Below, one piece after another: positions 50,261 through 59,848 of a DNA stretch of 64,000 nt. A model generated the notes under the pieces. The model saw only the letters and a program-made list of their open reading frames with translations. It searched no databases and had not been told where the DNA came from. The stretch's first letter is position 1. Each line of letters opens with the position of its first letter. A program made the translations under genes and the position numbers. The stretch spans positions 9,054 to 73,053 of the forward strand of contig CAJUPQ010000006.1 of assembly GCA_910588505.1 (NCBI GenBank). The letters are read 5' to 3'. Source of the stretch: an uncultured Hungatella sp. (GTDB taxonomy: Bacteria; Bacillota; Clostridia; Lachnospirales; Lachnospiraceae).

Positions 50261-51589
50261 ATGAACAAAACGACCATATATACCTCCCTGGGGCTCACCC
50301 CTCAGGTGCTGAAATTTGGGGAGGAGATCGAAGCGTCTTTAAAGGACAGATTTGAGGTCATTGACGAGAGGGCGGAGTACAATCAGTTAAAAGTCATAAA
50401 GGCCATGCAGAAGAACCGGGTCAGCGATATCCATTTCGCGGCCACCACAGGATACGGGTACAATGACCTGGGCAGAGATACCTTAGAGAAAGTGTACGCC
50501 AGCGTTTTTGAGGCGGAGAGCGCCCTGGTGCGGCCCCAGCTTATGAGCGGGACCCACGCGCTCCACATCGCCCTGTCAGGCAATCTCCGCCCCGGGGACC
50601 AGCTTCTCTCCCCCAACGGAAAGCCTTACGACACCCTGGAGGAGGTTATAGGCATCCGAGAATCCCCGGGTTCTCTGAAAGAATACGGGGTCACCTACCG
50701 CCAGGTGGATCTTCGCCCTGACGGCTCCTTTGACTTTGACGGCATCGCCAAAGCCATCAACGAAAAGACAAAGCTGATGACCATCCAGCGGTCTAAGGGC
50801 TACGCCGTGCGCCCCACCTTTTCCGTGGACCAGATCGGTGAAGTCATCGCCTTTGCCAAAAAGATCAAGCCGGACCTGATCTGTATGGTGGATAACTGTT
50901 ACGGCGAATTTGTGGAGCTGACAGAGCCCACTCAGGTGGGGGCTGACATGGCTGTAGGCTCCCTCATAAAAAACCCCGGCGGCGGCTTAGCTCCCATCGG
51001 AGGCTACATCGTAGGGCGGAAAGACTGCGTTGACCGGGCCGCCTTCCGCTTAAGCGCCCCCGGCCTTGGCAGGGAAGTAGGGGCCAGCTTAGGGCTGAAT
51101 CAGTCCCTGTATCAGGGGCTGTTTCTGTCGCCCACCGTGGTGGCAGGGGCCCTCAAAGGAGCCATCTTCGCGGCCAACATCTATGAGAAGCTGGGATTTG
51201 CCGTAGTCCCTGACAGCAAAGAGGAGCGCCACGACATCATCCAGTCCATCACCTTCGGCACGCCGGAAGGCGTCGTCGCCTTCTGCCAGGGCATCCAGGC
51301 CGCTGCTCCCGTGGACAGCTTCGTCACCCCGGAACCCTGGGACATGCCGGGATACGACGCCCCGGTCATCATGGCGGCGGGAGCCTTTGTCCAGGGTTCC
51401 TCCATCGAGTTAAGCGCCGACGGCCCCATAAAGCCCCCCTACGCCGTATACTTCCAGGGCGGCCTCACCTGGTACCACGCCAAACTGGGCATCCTCATGT
51501 CCCTCCAAAAACTTTGCGACGCAGGCCTCACTGGTCTCACCCCCAAAAACATTACCCCCAAACCCCAGCCTCCCTGCCGCCGCCAGTAA
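50261..51589 (+). CDS. ynbB: Methionine gamma-lyase family PLP protein (YnbB / aluminium-resistance-protein family)
   Basis: A 442 aa PLP fold type I protein. The Schiff-base Lys is in VGSLIKNPGGGLAPIGGY. The PLP phosphate and ring contacts are around RPQLMSGTHALHIALSG and CMVDNCYGEFVE. The family sits beside miaA in many Firmicutes, and its substrate has not been firmly set; the aluminium-resistance name is historical. The start has GGAG about 12 bp upstream within the end of miaA, so the genes are co-transcribed. The Pro/Arg-rich tail (PKPQPPCRRQ) looks non-conserved. Confidence 0.9.
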   Translation: MNKTTIYTSLGLTPQVLKFGEEIEASLKDRFEVIDERAEYNQLKVIKAMQKNRVSDIHFAATTGYGYNDLGRDTLEKVYASVFEAESALVRPQLMSGTHALHIALSGNLRPGDQLLSPNGKPYDTLEEVIGIRESPGSLKEYGVTYRQVDLRPDGSFDFDGIAKAINEKTKLMTIQRSKGYAVRPTFSVDQIGEVIAFAKKIKPDLICMVDNCYGEFVELTEPTQVGADMAVGSLIKNPGGGLAPIGGYIVGRKDCVDRAAFRLSAPGLGREVGASLGLNQSLYQGLFLSPTVVAGALKGAIFAANIYEKLGFAVVPDSKEERHDIIQSITFGTPEGVVAFCQGIQAAAPVDSFVTPEPWDMPGYDAPVIMAAGAFVQGSSIELSADGPIKPPYAVYFQGGLTWYHAKLGILMSLQKLCDAGLTGLTPKNITPKPQPPCRRQ

Positions 51590-51904
51590 CACCCGCCCCA
51601 TAACTCACTGCAGGAAATGTATCCTCAGCCACTCTACCAAAGATTTTTTTGTTACAATTTTTTGTAAATTTAGCCAGTAAAGTAGCCAGGTCATGCCCCA
51701 TATTCCCAATGAGGGGTCTCTGACCCGCCGGACCTCCTATATACCCCATTGTAACCCACCCCGAAAAAAATTTTTAACTTTTTATAAACTAACTATACAG
51801 AAATACCATCTTATGGTAAAATGTCATGGAATCAAAATTTTACCACCCAAGTCCCCTGTTCCCGGCTTCGTACTATGGAGAGTCACGCGGCAAGGAGTGT
51901 ACCA

Positions 51905-52606
51905 GTGGACGACCATATCAAGATGAAAGATATCCCGAAACAGGACCGCCCCTACGAGAAGTGCGTCTCAAAAGGTCCCGGGATCCTAAGCGACGCGGAA
52001 CTGCTGGCCGTTATCCTCCGGACCGGCAGCAGGACCTTAAGCTCCCTGCAGCTTGCCCAGAAGGTGCTGGAGCTGACCTACCCCAAAGATGACGGCCTTC
52101 TGGGTCTGTGCCGTTTATCCCTGTCTGATTTTCAGAAGCTTCCGGGAATTGGCATTGTCAAAGGTATCCAGCTGCAGTGCATCGGGGAGCTGTCAAAGCG
52201 TATCAGCCGCCGCGCGGCAACTGTCACAAATACCACATTCACAAACCCCCAGTCCGTGGCGGAATACTATATGGAAGAGATGAGGCACTTACAGCAGGAG
52301 CATTGTTATGTCATGTTCCTTAACACCAGGCAGGCGCTTATCAAAGACCTGCTCATCTCCAAAGGCACGGTGAACACGTCCTTAGCTTCGCCCCGGGAGA
52401 TCTTTATCGAGGCTCTGCGCTGCCAGGCTGTGGGCATCATCCTGGTCCACAACCATCCCAGCGGAGACTCCACCCCCAGCCAGGAGGACTGCCTTCTCAC
52501 CAGGAAGGTCAGCGAAGCCGGAAGCCTTGTGGACATCCAGCTATTAGACCATGTTGTCATTGGGGACAATAACTACTGCAGCTTTAAAAAAGAGGGAATG
52601 TTATAG
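51905..52606 (+). CDS. radC: RadC-family JAB/MPN-domain protein
   Basis: A protein of about 233 aa with an N-terminal helix-hairpin-helix (GLCRLSLSDFQKLPGIGIVKGIQLQ). The C-terminal JAB metalloprotease-like domain has the motif VHNHPSGDSTPSQED. The family was named for DNA repair, but its true role is unsettled. The GTG at 51905 has AAGGAG 7 bp upstream and gives normal family length; an ATG at 51821 adds 28 non-conserved residues. mreC starts directly after its stop. Upstream, the 315 bp gap after ynbB is AT-rich and holds only promoter-like TATACA/TAAAAT elements. Confidence 0.9.
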   Translation: MDDHIKMKDIPKQDRPYEKCVSKGPGILSDAELLAVILRTGSRTLSSLQLAQKVLELTYPKDDGLLGLCRLSLSDFQKLPGIGIVKGIQLQCIGELSKRISRRAATVTNTTFTNPQSVAEYYMEEMRHLQQEHCYVMFLNTRQALIKDLLISKGTVNTSLASPREIFIEALRCQAVGIILVHNHPSGDSTPSQEDCLLTRKVSEAGSLVDIQLLDHVVIGDNNYCSFKKEGML

Positions 52607-53458
52607 ATGGAATCCAAACACAACCGTTATATTTTAGCAGGCCTGACCGTTGTTTGTATCGCGCTCATCGGCATCACCATGGTCACGGACCAGTGGCTGG
52701 AGCCTCTGCGCACAGGGGTGGGCTATGTGCTGATCCCCATCCAGTCCGGAGTCAACAAGGTGGGCGTCACCATATATGAGCAGCTGTCCGACTACGGGAA
52801 GCTGAAAGGGGCCGTAGAGGAGAACCGCAGACTCCAGGAGGAGATTGACCGGCTCATCGAGGAGAACAACCGGCTAAGCTCCGAGCAGTTCGAGCTTCAG
52901 AGGCTGCGGGAGCTTTACGCCCTGGATCAGCAGTACATGCAGTACCAAAAGACCGCTGCCCGGGTCATTGCCAATGACTCCGGCGACTGGTTCCAGGTAT
53001 TCCGGGTCAACAAAGGCTCTGCCGACGGCATCCAGGTGGGCAACAACGTGCTGGCAGGCGGCGGCCTGGCAGGTATCGTCACAGACGTGGGAGCCCACTA
53101 CGCCACGGTCCGCTCCATCATCGACGATTCCAGCCGGGTCAGCGCCATGGCCCTTCAGTCCGGGGACACCTGTATGGTAGGCGGCGATCTGACCCTTTAC
53201 AAAGAAGGCAGACTGTCCATCAGCGACATCAAGAAGGACGGGGACGTGAAGGACGGGGACCGGATCGTCACCTCCAACATCAGCACCACCTACCTGCCAG
53301 GCATCCTGATCGGGTACGCGGCGGACATCACCGTTGACAGCAACCAGCTGACCAGCTCTGGGTATCTGGTGCCTGTGGCGGAATTTAACAACCTTCAGGA
53401 GGTGCTTATTATCACGGACCTGAAAGAGATCCAGGACCCCGCAGGAGGAGAGCCATGA
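52607..53458 (+). CDS. mreC: Rod shape-determining protein MreC
   Basis: A 283 aa cell-shape protein of the elongasome. One N-terminal membrane helix (about 8-27, YILAGLTVVCIALIGITMV) is followed by a coiled coil (about 65-105, ENRRLQEEIDRLIEENNRL). The extracellular beta domains contain GDWFQVFRVNKGSADGIQVG and VRSIIDDSSRVSAM. It organises PBP2 and RodA on the outer face. The ATG follows the radC stop with no gap and its stop overlaps mreD by ATGA. The usual mreB upstream is absent here. Confidence 0.93.
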   Translation: MESKHNRYILAGLTVVCIALIGITMVTDQWLEPLRTGVGYVLIPIQSGVNKVGVTIYEQLSDYGKLKGAVEENRRLQEEIDRLIEENNRLSSEQFELQRLRELYALDQQYMQYQKTAARVIANDSGDWFQVFRVNKGSADGIQVGNNVLAGGGLAGIVTDVGAHYATVRSIIDDSSRVSAMALQSGDTCMVGGDLTLYKEGRLSISDIKKDGDVKDGDRIVTSNISTTYLPGILIGYAADITVDSNQLTSSGYLVPVAEFNNLQEVLIITDLKEIQDPAGGEP

Positions 53459-53973
53459 AGCGGACAGCTATCAATCTACTGCTGATCATCGTCGCCTTCA
53501 CCATACAGAACTGCGTGTTTCCGCTGATCCCCTTTCTGTCGGCGTCCCCAAACCTGCTGCTGATCCTGACCTTTTCCTTTGGATTCATGAAAGGCCAGAG
53601 GGCGGGCATGTTCTACGGCGTGCTGGCAGGGATCCTTTTGGATCTGTTCTACAGCGGCCCCTTTGGCTTTTACACCCTGTTCTACGTGTATGTGGGATAT
53701 GTCAACGGGATCTGCACCAAATATTACTATGAAGAGTACATCACCCTGCCCCTGGTCTTAAGCGTGTTCAATGAGCTGGCGTACAATCTTTATGTGTACG
53801 TATTCCGCTTTCTCATCCGGGGGCGGCTCAACGTCCTTTATTATCTGAAGGAACTGGTAATTCCGGAGACCATTTTTACGGTTGTGACAACCCTTCTCAT
53901 CTACCGTCTGCTGCTCTACATCGGCAGATGGCTGACTGAATTTGAAAATAGGAGAGATACCACCATTGTTTAG
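53455..53973 (+). CDS. mreD: Rod shape-determining protein MreD
   Basis: A 172 aa hydrophobic protein with about five membrane helices. It starts KRTAINLLLIIVAFTIQNCV and includes the typical FGFMKGQRAGMFYGVLAGILLDLFYSGPFGFY region. It partners MreC in the cell-elongation complex. AGGAGG lies 5 bp before the ATG, which overlaps the mreC stop. The PBP2 gene starts within its last codons. Confidence 0.92.
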   Translation: MKRTAINLLLIIVAFTIQNCVFPLIPFLSASPNLLLILTFSFGFMKGQRAGMFYGVLAGILLDLFYSGPFGFYTLFYVYVGYVNGICTKYYYEEYITLPLVLSVFNELAYNLYVYVFRFLIRGRLNVLYYLKELVIPETIFTVVTTLLIYRLLLYIGRWLTEFENRRDTTIV

Positions 53974-56848
53974 AGATTTGCTGGAACTGATACAAATTGG
54001 TTTAAAGAGGATTTTGACCTCCCGGATTTTTGCCCTGGCCGTGATCTTTGTGTGCATGTTCGCGGGACTTGTGGTGCGGCTGTTTGATCTGCAGATCGTT
54101 CAGGGGGAGGAGTACGTGAAAAAATACGAGTCCAAGATCCTGCGCACTGCCTACACCACAGGCACCAGGGGCAATATCTACGACTGCAACGGCGTGGTCC
54201 TGGCAAGAAACGAGCTGGCTTACTCTGTCACCATCCAGGACGTGGGGGCCTACAGCTCGGACAAGGCCAAAAATTTGATGATCCTGGAGCTGGTGCGGAT
54301 CCTGGACAGGCAGGGGGAGACCATCCAGGGAGATCTGCCCATTGCCATTGACCAGAACGGGGATTTTGTGTACACCACCTCATCGGAGACTGCCAGACTT
54401 CGGTTTCTTCGGGACTTTTACGGGAGGCGCTCTGTCAATGAGCTGGACGACGAGGACGGCAAGTACCCCTCCAATGTCAGCGCCAGGGATGTCTTTGAGA
54501 TGACAAAGGAGAAATTTAAGATCGGGGAGATGGAGGACGCCAAGGGGAATCCTCTGGTGCTGGCGGACGACGAGGCTCTGAAGGTGGGGATCATCCGCTA
54601 CTCCCTTTCCCTGACCGCGTACACCAGCTACAAGACCACCACCGTGGCCTCTAACGTGTCGGAGAACACGGTGGTGGATATTTCCGAGCACATGGCTGAT
54701 CTTCAGGGAGTGGACGTGGCCGAATCCACAGTGCGCATCTACGAGGACGCCCTGTATTTTGCCCCCATTATCGGCTACACAGGCAAGGTCTCCAGCGAGG
54801 AGCAGTTAGAGGAGCTGCGCCAGAGGGACGAAAGCTATGAGCTCAACGACATTGTGGGGCGTATCGGCATTGAGGCCACCCAGGAGGACAAACTCCAGGG
54901 GAAAAAGGGAGTCCAGAACATGTACGTGGACAGCCGGGGCAGGGTGTTAAAGGTTTTAGACGACGCCACGGAGCCGGAGGCGGGCAGCAACATTTACCTG
55001 ACCATTGACCGGGAGCTGCAGATCGGTATCTACCACCTGCTGGAAAAGCATCTGGCCGGCATCCTGACAGACCGCATCGTGAACCGGGAGATGACGGAGC
55101 AGGAGGAGCGGGACTCCAGCAAGAAGAAGATCCCGGTAAAAGACGCCTACTACCAGCTGATCAACAACAACGTCCTGTCCTTAAAAGCCATGGAGCAGGA
55201 GGACGCTGGGGCTGTGGAGCAGGAAATCCACAGAAAATTCATCGCATCCAGGCAGCAGATCCTGACAAATATGAGAAGCCAGCTGGCGGACGTGAACGCG
55301 CCGCCCATATCTGCCCTTGGGGAAGACATGAAATCCTACATGCTCTACGTGTACTCATACCTGTCCCAGGACACGGTGGGGATCATCCAGAGAAGCAAGA
55401 TCGACTCGGAAAGCCCGGAAGCAAACGGGTGGAAGGAAGAGTCCATAAGCCTGCGTGACTACCTGTACTACGGCATTTCCCAGGACTGGATCGACACCAC
55501 CAAGCTGCCGGTGGACAACAAGTACTCCAACGCGGACGACAGCTTTCATGCCCTGGTGGACTATGTTATGGAGCAGTTAGAGAATGACACCCAGTTTACC
55601 AAGCGGATTTACCGCTACCTGATCAATCAGGACATCATCACCGGCCGGGAGTTGTGCATGGCCCTGTACTCCCAGAACATTCTGCCCTACGACGAGGAGC
55701 AGATGAGGCTTTTGTCGGTAGGGGGAGAGGACTACGCCTTTTCCTTCCTTATAGATAAGATCAACAACCTTGAGATCACGCCGGCTCAGCTGGCCCTGGA
55801 CCCATGTACTGCCGGGTGTACGGTGATAGACGTAAACACAGGGAAGGTGCTGGCTCTGGTGACCTATCCCAGCTACAACAACAACATGTTAAGCGGCACT
55901 GTGGATGCGGCCTATTTCAGCCAGCTGAACGAGGACATGTCGCTGCCCCTGTACAATAATGTGACCCAGGTTGTGAAGGCGCCGGGGTCCACCTTCAAAC
56001 CCATCACTGCCATAGCGGGCCTGGAGGAGGGCGTGATCACCACCGCGGAAGAGATTGACTGCACAGGCACCTATGAGGAGGTATTTCCCCCCATCAAGTG
56101 CTGGATCAATCCGGGACACCACGGAAAGCTGGCTGTATCCGACGCCCTGGGCAATTCCTGCAACTACTTTGTCTCCGAGGTGGCCCACCGCCTTTCCACC
56201 AATGAGGATGGCGTGTACTCCACGGACCGGGGACTGGAGATCATCCGGGAGTATGCCACCAAGTTCGGCCTGGACCATCCGTCGGGCATCGAGATCGCGG
56301 AGAGCTCACCCAAGCTGTCCACCGAGGACCCGGAGCGGTCCTCCATGGGACAGGGAACCAACGCCTACACCAATGTGCAGCTGTCCCGGTATGTGACCGC
56401 CCTCGCCAACAGGGGCAAGGTCTTTGAGTTAAGCCTTATCGACAAAGTCACAAGCTCCGACGGCACGGTGGTGGAGGACCATGTACCCCAGATCTCCAGT
56501 GTGGTGGATATCGCCGACACCACCTGGGACGCCGTGCAGAGCGGTATGCGCCGGGTGATCACCGACAGCTCCTCCAAGCGTATCTTTCGGGATCTGGAGG
56601 TGGAGATCGCGGGAAAGACCGGTACGGCCCAGGAGAACACCAGGGCAAACCACGCGTTTTTTATCTCCTACGGCCCCTATGCCAACCCGGAGATCAGCGT
56701 GACCGTCAACATCCCCTACGGTTATGCCTCCGCCAACGCGGCCACCATAGCCAAGAGCGTGTATCGGTTTTACTACGGCTACACCAGTCTGGAGGACATT
56801 ATCGGCGCGGGAGCTTTGGACGCAAGTAATGTAGTCATCGGAGATTAG
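53966..56848 (+). CDS. mrdA: Penicillin-binding protein 2 (class B, elongasome transpeptidase) with a large insertion
   Basis: A membrane-anchored class B PBP of about 960 aa that crosslinks peptidoglycan with RodA. A single TM helix lies at about 22-42 (FALAVIFVCMFAGLVVRLFD). The pedestal domain starts at TRGNIYDCNGVVLARN. The transpeptidase motifs are S675-TFK (APGSTFKP), SCN at about 731 and KTGTAQ at about 884. It is some 250-300 residues longer than common PBP2; the extra sequence lies before the transpeptidase motifs, around residues 370-610. TTG at 53966 has AGGAG 11 bp upstream; an earlier in-frame TTG is at 53942. It overlaps mreD. Confidence 0.92.
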   Translation: MFRDLLELIQIGLKRILTSRIFALAVIFVCMFAGLVVRLFDLQIVQGEEYVKKYESKILRTAYTTGTRGNIYDCNGVVLARNELAYSVTIQDVGAYSSDKAKNLMILELVRILDRQGETIQGDLPIAIDQNGDFVYTTSSETARLRFLRDFYGRRSVNELDDEDGKYPSNVSARDVFEMTKEKFKIGEMEDAKGNPLVLADDEALKVGIIRYSLSLTAYTSYKTTTVASNVSENTVVDISEHMADLQGVDVAESTVRIYEDALYFAPIIGYTGKVSSEEQLEELRQRDESYELNDIVGRIGIEATQEDKLQGKKGVQNMYVDSRGRVLKVLDDATEPEAGSNIYLTIDRELQIGIYHLLEKHLAGILTDRIVNREMTEQEERDSSKKKIPVKDAYYQLINNNVLSLKAMEQEDAGAVEQEIHRKFIASRQQILTNMRSQLADVNAPPISALGEDMKSYMLYVYSYLSQDTVGIIQRSKIDSESPEANGWKEESISLRDYLYYGISQDWIDTTKLPVDNKYSNADDSFHALVDYVMEQLENDTQFTKRIYRYLINQDIITGRELCMALYSQNILPYDEEQMRLLSVGGEDYAFSFLIDKINNLEITPAQLALDPCTAGCTVIDVNTGKVLALVTYPSYNNNMLSGTVDAAYFSQLNEDMSLPLYNNVTQVVKAPGSTFKPITAIAGLEEGVITTAEEIDCTGTYEEVFPPIKCWINPGHHGKLAVSDALGNSCNYFVSEVAHRLSTNEDGVYSTDRGLEIIREYATKFGLDHPSGIEIAESSPKLSTEDPERSSMGQGTNAYTNVQLSRYVTALANRGKVFELSLIDKVTSSDGTVVEDHVPQISSVVDIADTTWDAVQSGMRRVITDSSSKRIFRDLEVEIAGKTGTAQENTRANHAFFISYGPYANPEISVTVNIPYGYASANAATIAKSVYRFYYGYTSLEDIIGAGALDASNVVIGD

Positions 56849-56871
56849 TTCAGGTAAAGAGGTGGTAGTGT

Positions 56872-57537
56872 ATGAAAAGTTCAGTAGTGATCAAGAGCAA
56901 CAAGTCTGGCATGACCGTGATCCTGGCCCCGGAGGTTCCCTTTGAGGAGCTTCTGGGGGATATCGCCAAAAAATTTGAGGAGAGCGCCAGGTTCTGGGGA
57001 TCTGTGCAGATGACCCTGACATTGGCCGGGCGTCCCCTGGCCCCGGAGCAGGAATTTCAGATCGCCAATGTGATCATGGACCACTCCCAGATCGAGATCA
57101 TGTGCCTGGTGGACCTGGACAGCAACCGCATACGGCGGTGCGAGAAAGCGCTCAACGAAAAGCTGATGGAGCTTAGCGCCTGCACGGGCCAGTTTTACAG
57201 AGGACACCTTCACAGGGGAGAATCTCTGGAGTCTGAGGCCAGCATCGTGGTCATCGGGGACGTGGAGCAGGGGGCCAGGATCACGGCTAAGGGCAATGTT
57301 ATTGTCCTGGGGGAGCTTAAGGGCACCGTGGTGGCGGGGGCCTCGGGCAATCAGGAGGCGGTCATCGTGGCCCTGACCATGGCTCCCTACCAGCTGAGGA
57401 TCGCGGAGTTTGAGACAGAGGTGAATGAGAAAGGACGCCGTCTGGGGAGGGGGCCTGTGACCGCCAGTGTGGAAGATCAGAGGATCAGCCTGACTCAAAT
57501 AAAAAAAAGTTTTTTTGATGTGTTAAAATCTGTTTAA
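56872..57537 (+). CDS. minC: Septum-site determining protein MinC
   Basis: A 221 aa inhibitor of FtsZ assembly at the poles. The N-terminal FtsZ-binding domain (about 1-100) precedes the right-handed beta-helix MinC-C domain. That domain has FYRGHLHRGESLESEASIVVIGDV and GNVIVLGELKGTVVAGASGN, which bind MinD. The C-terminal tail is SLTQIKKSFFDVLKSV. AAAGAGGTGG lies just before the ATG. It precedes minD by 83 bp and follows the PBP2 gene by 23 bp. Confidence 0.94.
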   Translation: MKSSVVIKSNKSGMTVILAPEVPFEELLGDIAKKFEESARFWGSVQMTLTLAGRPLAPEQEFQIANVIMDHSQIEIMCLVDLDSNRIRRCEKALNEKLMELSACTGQFYRGHLHRGESLESEASIVVIGDVEQGARITAKGNVIVLGELKGTVVAGASGNQEAVIVALTMAPYQLRIAEFETEVNEKGRRLGRGPVTASVEDQRISLTQIKKSFFDVLKSV

Positions 57538-57553
57538 AATGTGGAAAAAATAC

Positions 57554-57582
57554 TGGAAATATTAAGACTTTTAGGGTAGAAT
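57554..57582 (+). promoter_or_regulatory. Possible internal promoter before minD
   Basis: TGGAAA and TAGAAT are separated by 17 bp in the AT-rich 83 bp minC-minD gap. The -35 is imperfect. Confidence 0.35.
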
Positions 57583-57620
57583 ATCTATTGTTAAGGAATT
57601 TATTGCAGGAGGATGCAGAT

Positions 57621-58412
57621 ATGAGCGAAGTCATTGTAATTACCTCCGGAAAAGGCGGGGTGGGTAAAACCACAACCTCTGCAAACATTGGAACAGGCCT
57701 GGCTATGCTGGGCATGCGCACGGCTCTCATCGACACGGACATCGGGCTTAGGAACCTGGATGTGGTCATGGGGCTGGAGAACCGGATCGTCTACAATCTG
57801 GTAGATGTTGTGGAGGGGAACTGCAGGATGAAGCAGGCCCTGATCAGAGACAAAAGATACCCGAACCTGTACTTGCTCCCCTCGGCTCAGACCAGGGACA
57901 AGTCGGCAGTAAATCCTGAACAGATGATAAAATTAACAGAAGACCTGAAAGATGATTTTGACTACATACTCCTGGACTGCCCGGCGGGCATTGAGCAGGG
58001 GTTCCGCAACGCCATCGCGGGCGCTGACCGGGCATTGGTGGTGACCACCCCCGAAGTGTCGGCCATCCGGGACGCGGACAGGATCATCGGGCTTTTGGAG
58101 GCCAGGGACATGGGCCAGGTCCAGCTGATCGTGAACCGGGTCAGGACGGACATGGTCCGCCGGGGGGACATGATGTCCGTGGACGATGTGATGGACATTC
58201 TGGCTATCCCCCTTTTAGGGGCTATTCCGGATGATGAGTCCATCGTGGTCTCCACCAACCAGGGGGAGCCTTTGGCAGGCACGGACACGCCGTCGGGACA
58301 GGCATACCTTGACATCTGCAAGCGGCTTCTGGGGGAGGATATCCCTGTTACGGTCTATGACGGCGGGAAAAGTTTTATATCCAGACTGACGGGATTTTTA
58401 AAACGGGCTTAG
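57621..58412 (+). CDS. minD: Septum-site determining ATPase MinD
   Basis: A 263 aa deviant Walker A ATPase (KGGVGKTTTSANIG) that binds the membrane with ATP and recruits MinC and MinE. Other motifs are LIDTDIGLRNLDVVMGLENR and LLDCPAGIEQGF. The C-terminus ends in an amphipathic membrane-targeting helix (SFISRLTGFLKRA). ATG at 57621 has AGGAGG 8 bp upstream; an in-frame start 33 bp earlier would include that site. minE follows 10 bp later. Confidence 0.97.
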   Translation: MSEVIVITSGKGGVGKTTTSANIGTGLAMLGMRTALIDTDIGLRNLDVVMGLENRIVYNLVDVVEGNCRMKQALIRDKRYPNLYLLPSAQTRDKSAVNPEQMIKLTEDLKDDFDYILLDCPAGIEQGFRNAIAGADRALVVTTPEVSAIRDADRIIGLLEARDMGQVQLIVNRVRTDMVRRGDMMSVDDVMDILAIPLLGAIPDDESIVVSTNQGEPLAGTDTPSGQAYLDICKRLLGEDIPVTVYDGGKSFISRLTGFLKRA

Positions 58413-58422
58413 GAGGGGGAGT

Positions 58423-58707
58423 ATGTACCGCAGCAGACGCGTATTCGGGAACCGGTCCGGGGAGATCGCCAGAAAGCGGTTAAAGCTGCTTTTGGTAGCG
58501 GACAAGACCAACTGTTCTCCTGAGTTTCTGGAGATGATAAAAGACGATTTGTTTCTGGTCATCTCAAAATACCTGGACATTGACAGGGGGGATATGGAGG
58601 TGGGGCTGACAAAGGCCTTTTGCGGCAGGGAACAGATACCTGCCCTCTATGCCGCCGTACCTGTAGATGGAAGTCTTATAAGAGGACATTTTCATGCTGT
58701 TATTTGA
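58423..58707 (+). CDS. minE: Cell division topological specificity factor MinE
   Basis: A 94 aa MinE. The N-terminal MinD-contact helix region contains SGEIARKRLKLLLVADKTNC, followed by LEMIKDDLFLVISKYLDID, the usual topological-specificity domain. It stimulates the MinD ATPase, so this organism has MinE rather than only a DivIVA-type pole marker. GGAGGGGGAG lies directly upstream of the ATG. Its last 14 bp overlap rodA. Confidence 0.92.
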   Translation: MYRSRRVFGNRSGEIARKRLKLLLVADKTNCSPEFLEMIKDDLFLVISKYLDIDRGDMEVGLTKAFCGREQIPALYAAVPVDGSLIRGHFHAVI

Positions 58708-59821
58708 TTACAATTTCAAAAGATACAATTTCCGGGTGGTGCTTTACATGCTGGCTTTAAGCGTTATCGGCATTCTGGCCATCTGGAGCGCAACCAATCA
58801 GAATGAAGCCATGGTGGGAAAGCAGATTATGGGTATCGGCATCGGCCTGTTTTTGGCTGTGGCCCTGTCCCTCATTGATTATCACAAGCTTTTATCCATG
58901 AGCACCATGATCTACCTGGTCTGCGTGGTCATGCTGGTGGCGGTTCTCCTCATGGGTACCTCCAGAGGCGTTGCCACCCGGTGGATCGTGCTGCCGGTCA
59001 TCGGCCAGATCCAGCCGGCGGAGTTTGTAAAGATCGGACTCATCATGTTTTTTTCCTGGTATTTCGGCAAGTATGAAGATCGGAAAAATCAGCCGTCCAT
59101 CCTGGGTATCGGGGCGCTTTTGTTTGCGGTGCCGGCGTTTCTCATATTCAGGCAGCCAAACCTGTCCACCACCCTGGTGGTCACTGTGATCATCGCCTCC
59201 GTGGTGTTCGCGTCGGGAGTCAGCTACAAGTGGGTCCTTGGGACCTTGGCGGTGGTGATCCCCGCCGCGGGGATTATCATCTACCTGCTGCGCTACGACA
59301 TGATACCGTTTATCGAACAGTACCAGGCCAACCGCATCCTGGCGTGGATTGACCCGGAGAAGTACGCGGAGGCCTATTACCAGCAGGAGAACTCTATCAT
59401 GGCCATCGGCTCCGGGCAGCTGTGGGGCAAGGGCCTTAGCAACACGGAGATCGCCTCGGTAAAAAACGGCAATTTTCTCATTGAGGAGCAGACAGACTTT
59501 ATCTTTGCCATTGTGGGGGAGGAGATGGGGTTTGCGGGAGCCCTCCTTGTCATGGGCCTGCTTTTGCTGATCGTCATGGAGTGTCTTGTTATGGCAAGCC
59601 GGTCAAAGGATCTCTCCGGCAGGCTGATCTGTGTGGGCATGGCCACGTTTCTCGCGTTTCAGAGCTTTGCCAATATCGCGGTGGCTACGGCGATCTTTCC
59701 CAACACGGGACTGCCGCTGCCGTTTATCAGTTATGGGGTCAGCTCCCTGCTGAGTCTTTACATCGGCATGGGAGTGGTATTAAATGTAGGGTTACAGAGA
59801 AGGACGAGAGAAGATTACTAG
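58694..59821 (+). CDS. rodA: RodA, SEDS-family peptidoglycan glycosyltransferase
   Basis: A 375 aa protein with about ten membrane helices that polymerises lipid II during elongation with PBP2. The catalytic Asp is in EEQTDFIFAIVGEE, and the family end NTGLPLPFISYGVSSLLSLYIG is intact. The common QPDLGT motif reads QPNLST. The ATG lies inside minE (14 bp overlap), so translation is coupled. Its position in the mre-min cluster with PBP2 supports RodA rather than FtsW or SpoVE. Confidence 0.92.
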   Translation: MLLFDYNFKRYNFRVVLYMLALSVIGILAIWSATNQNEAMVGKQIMGIGIGLFLAVALSLIDYHKLLSMSTMIYLVCVVMLVAVLLMGTSRGVATRWIVLPVIGQIQPAEFVKIGLIMFFSWYFGKYEDRKNQPSILGIGALLFAVPAFLIFRQPNLSTTLVVTVIIASVVFASGVSYKWVLGTLAVVIPAAGIIIYLLRYDMIPFIEQYQANRILAWIDPEKYAEAYYQQENSIMAIGSGQLWGKGLSNTEIASVKNGNFLIEEQTDFIFAIVGEEMGFAGALLVMGLLLLIVMECLVMASRSKDLSGRLICVGMATFLAFQSFANIAVATAIFPNTGLPLPFISYGVSSLLSLYIGMGVVLNVGLQRRTREDY

Positions 59822-59848
59822 AATAGAAGAGAGGGAGAAGGTAAAGAC

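Noticed and set aside
58694..59821. RodA might be inactive because QPDLGT reads QPNLST
   Set aside because: The catalytic Asp in TDFIF is present and other conserved motifs are intact, so this is better seen as a clade variant.
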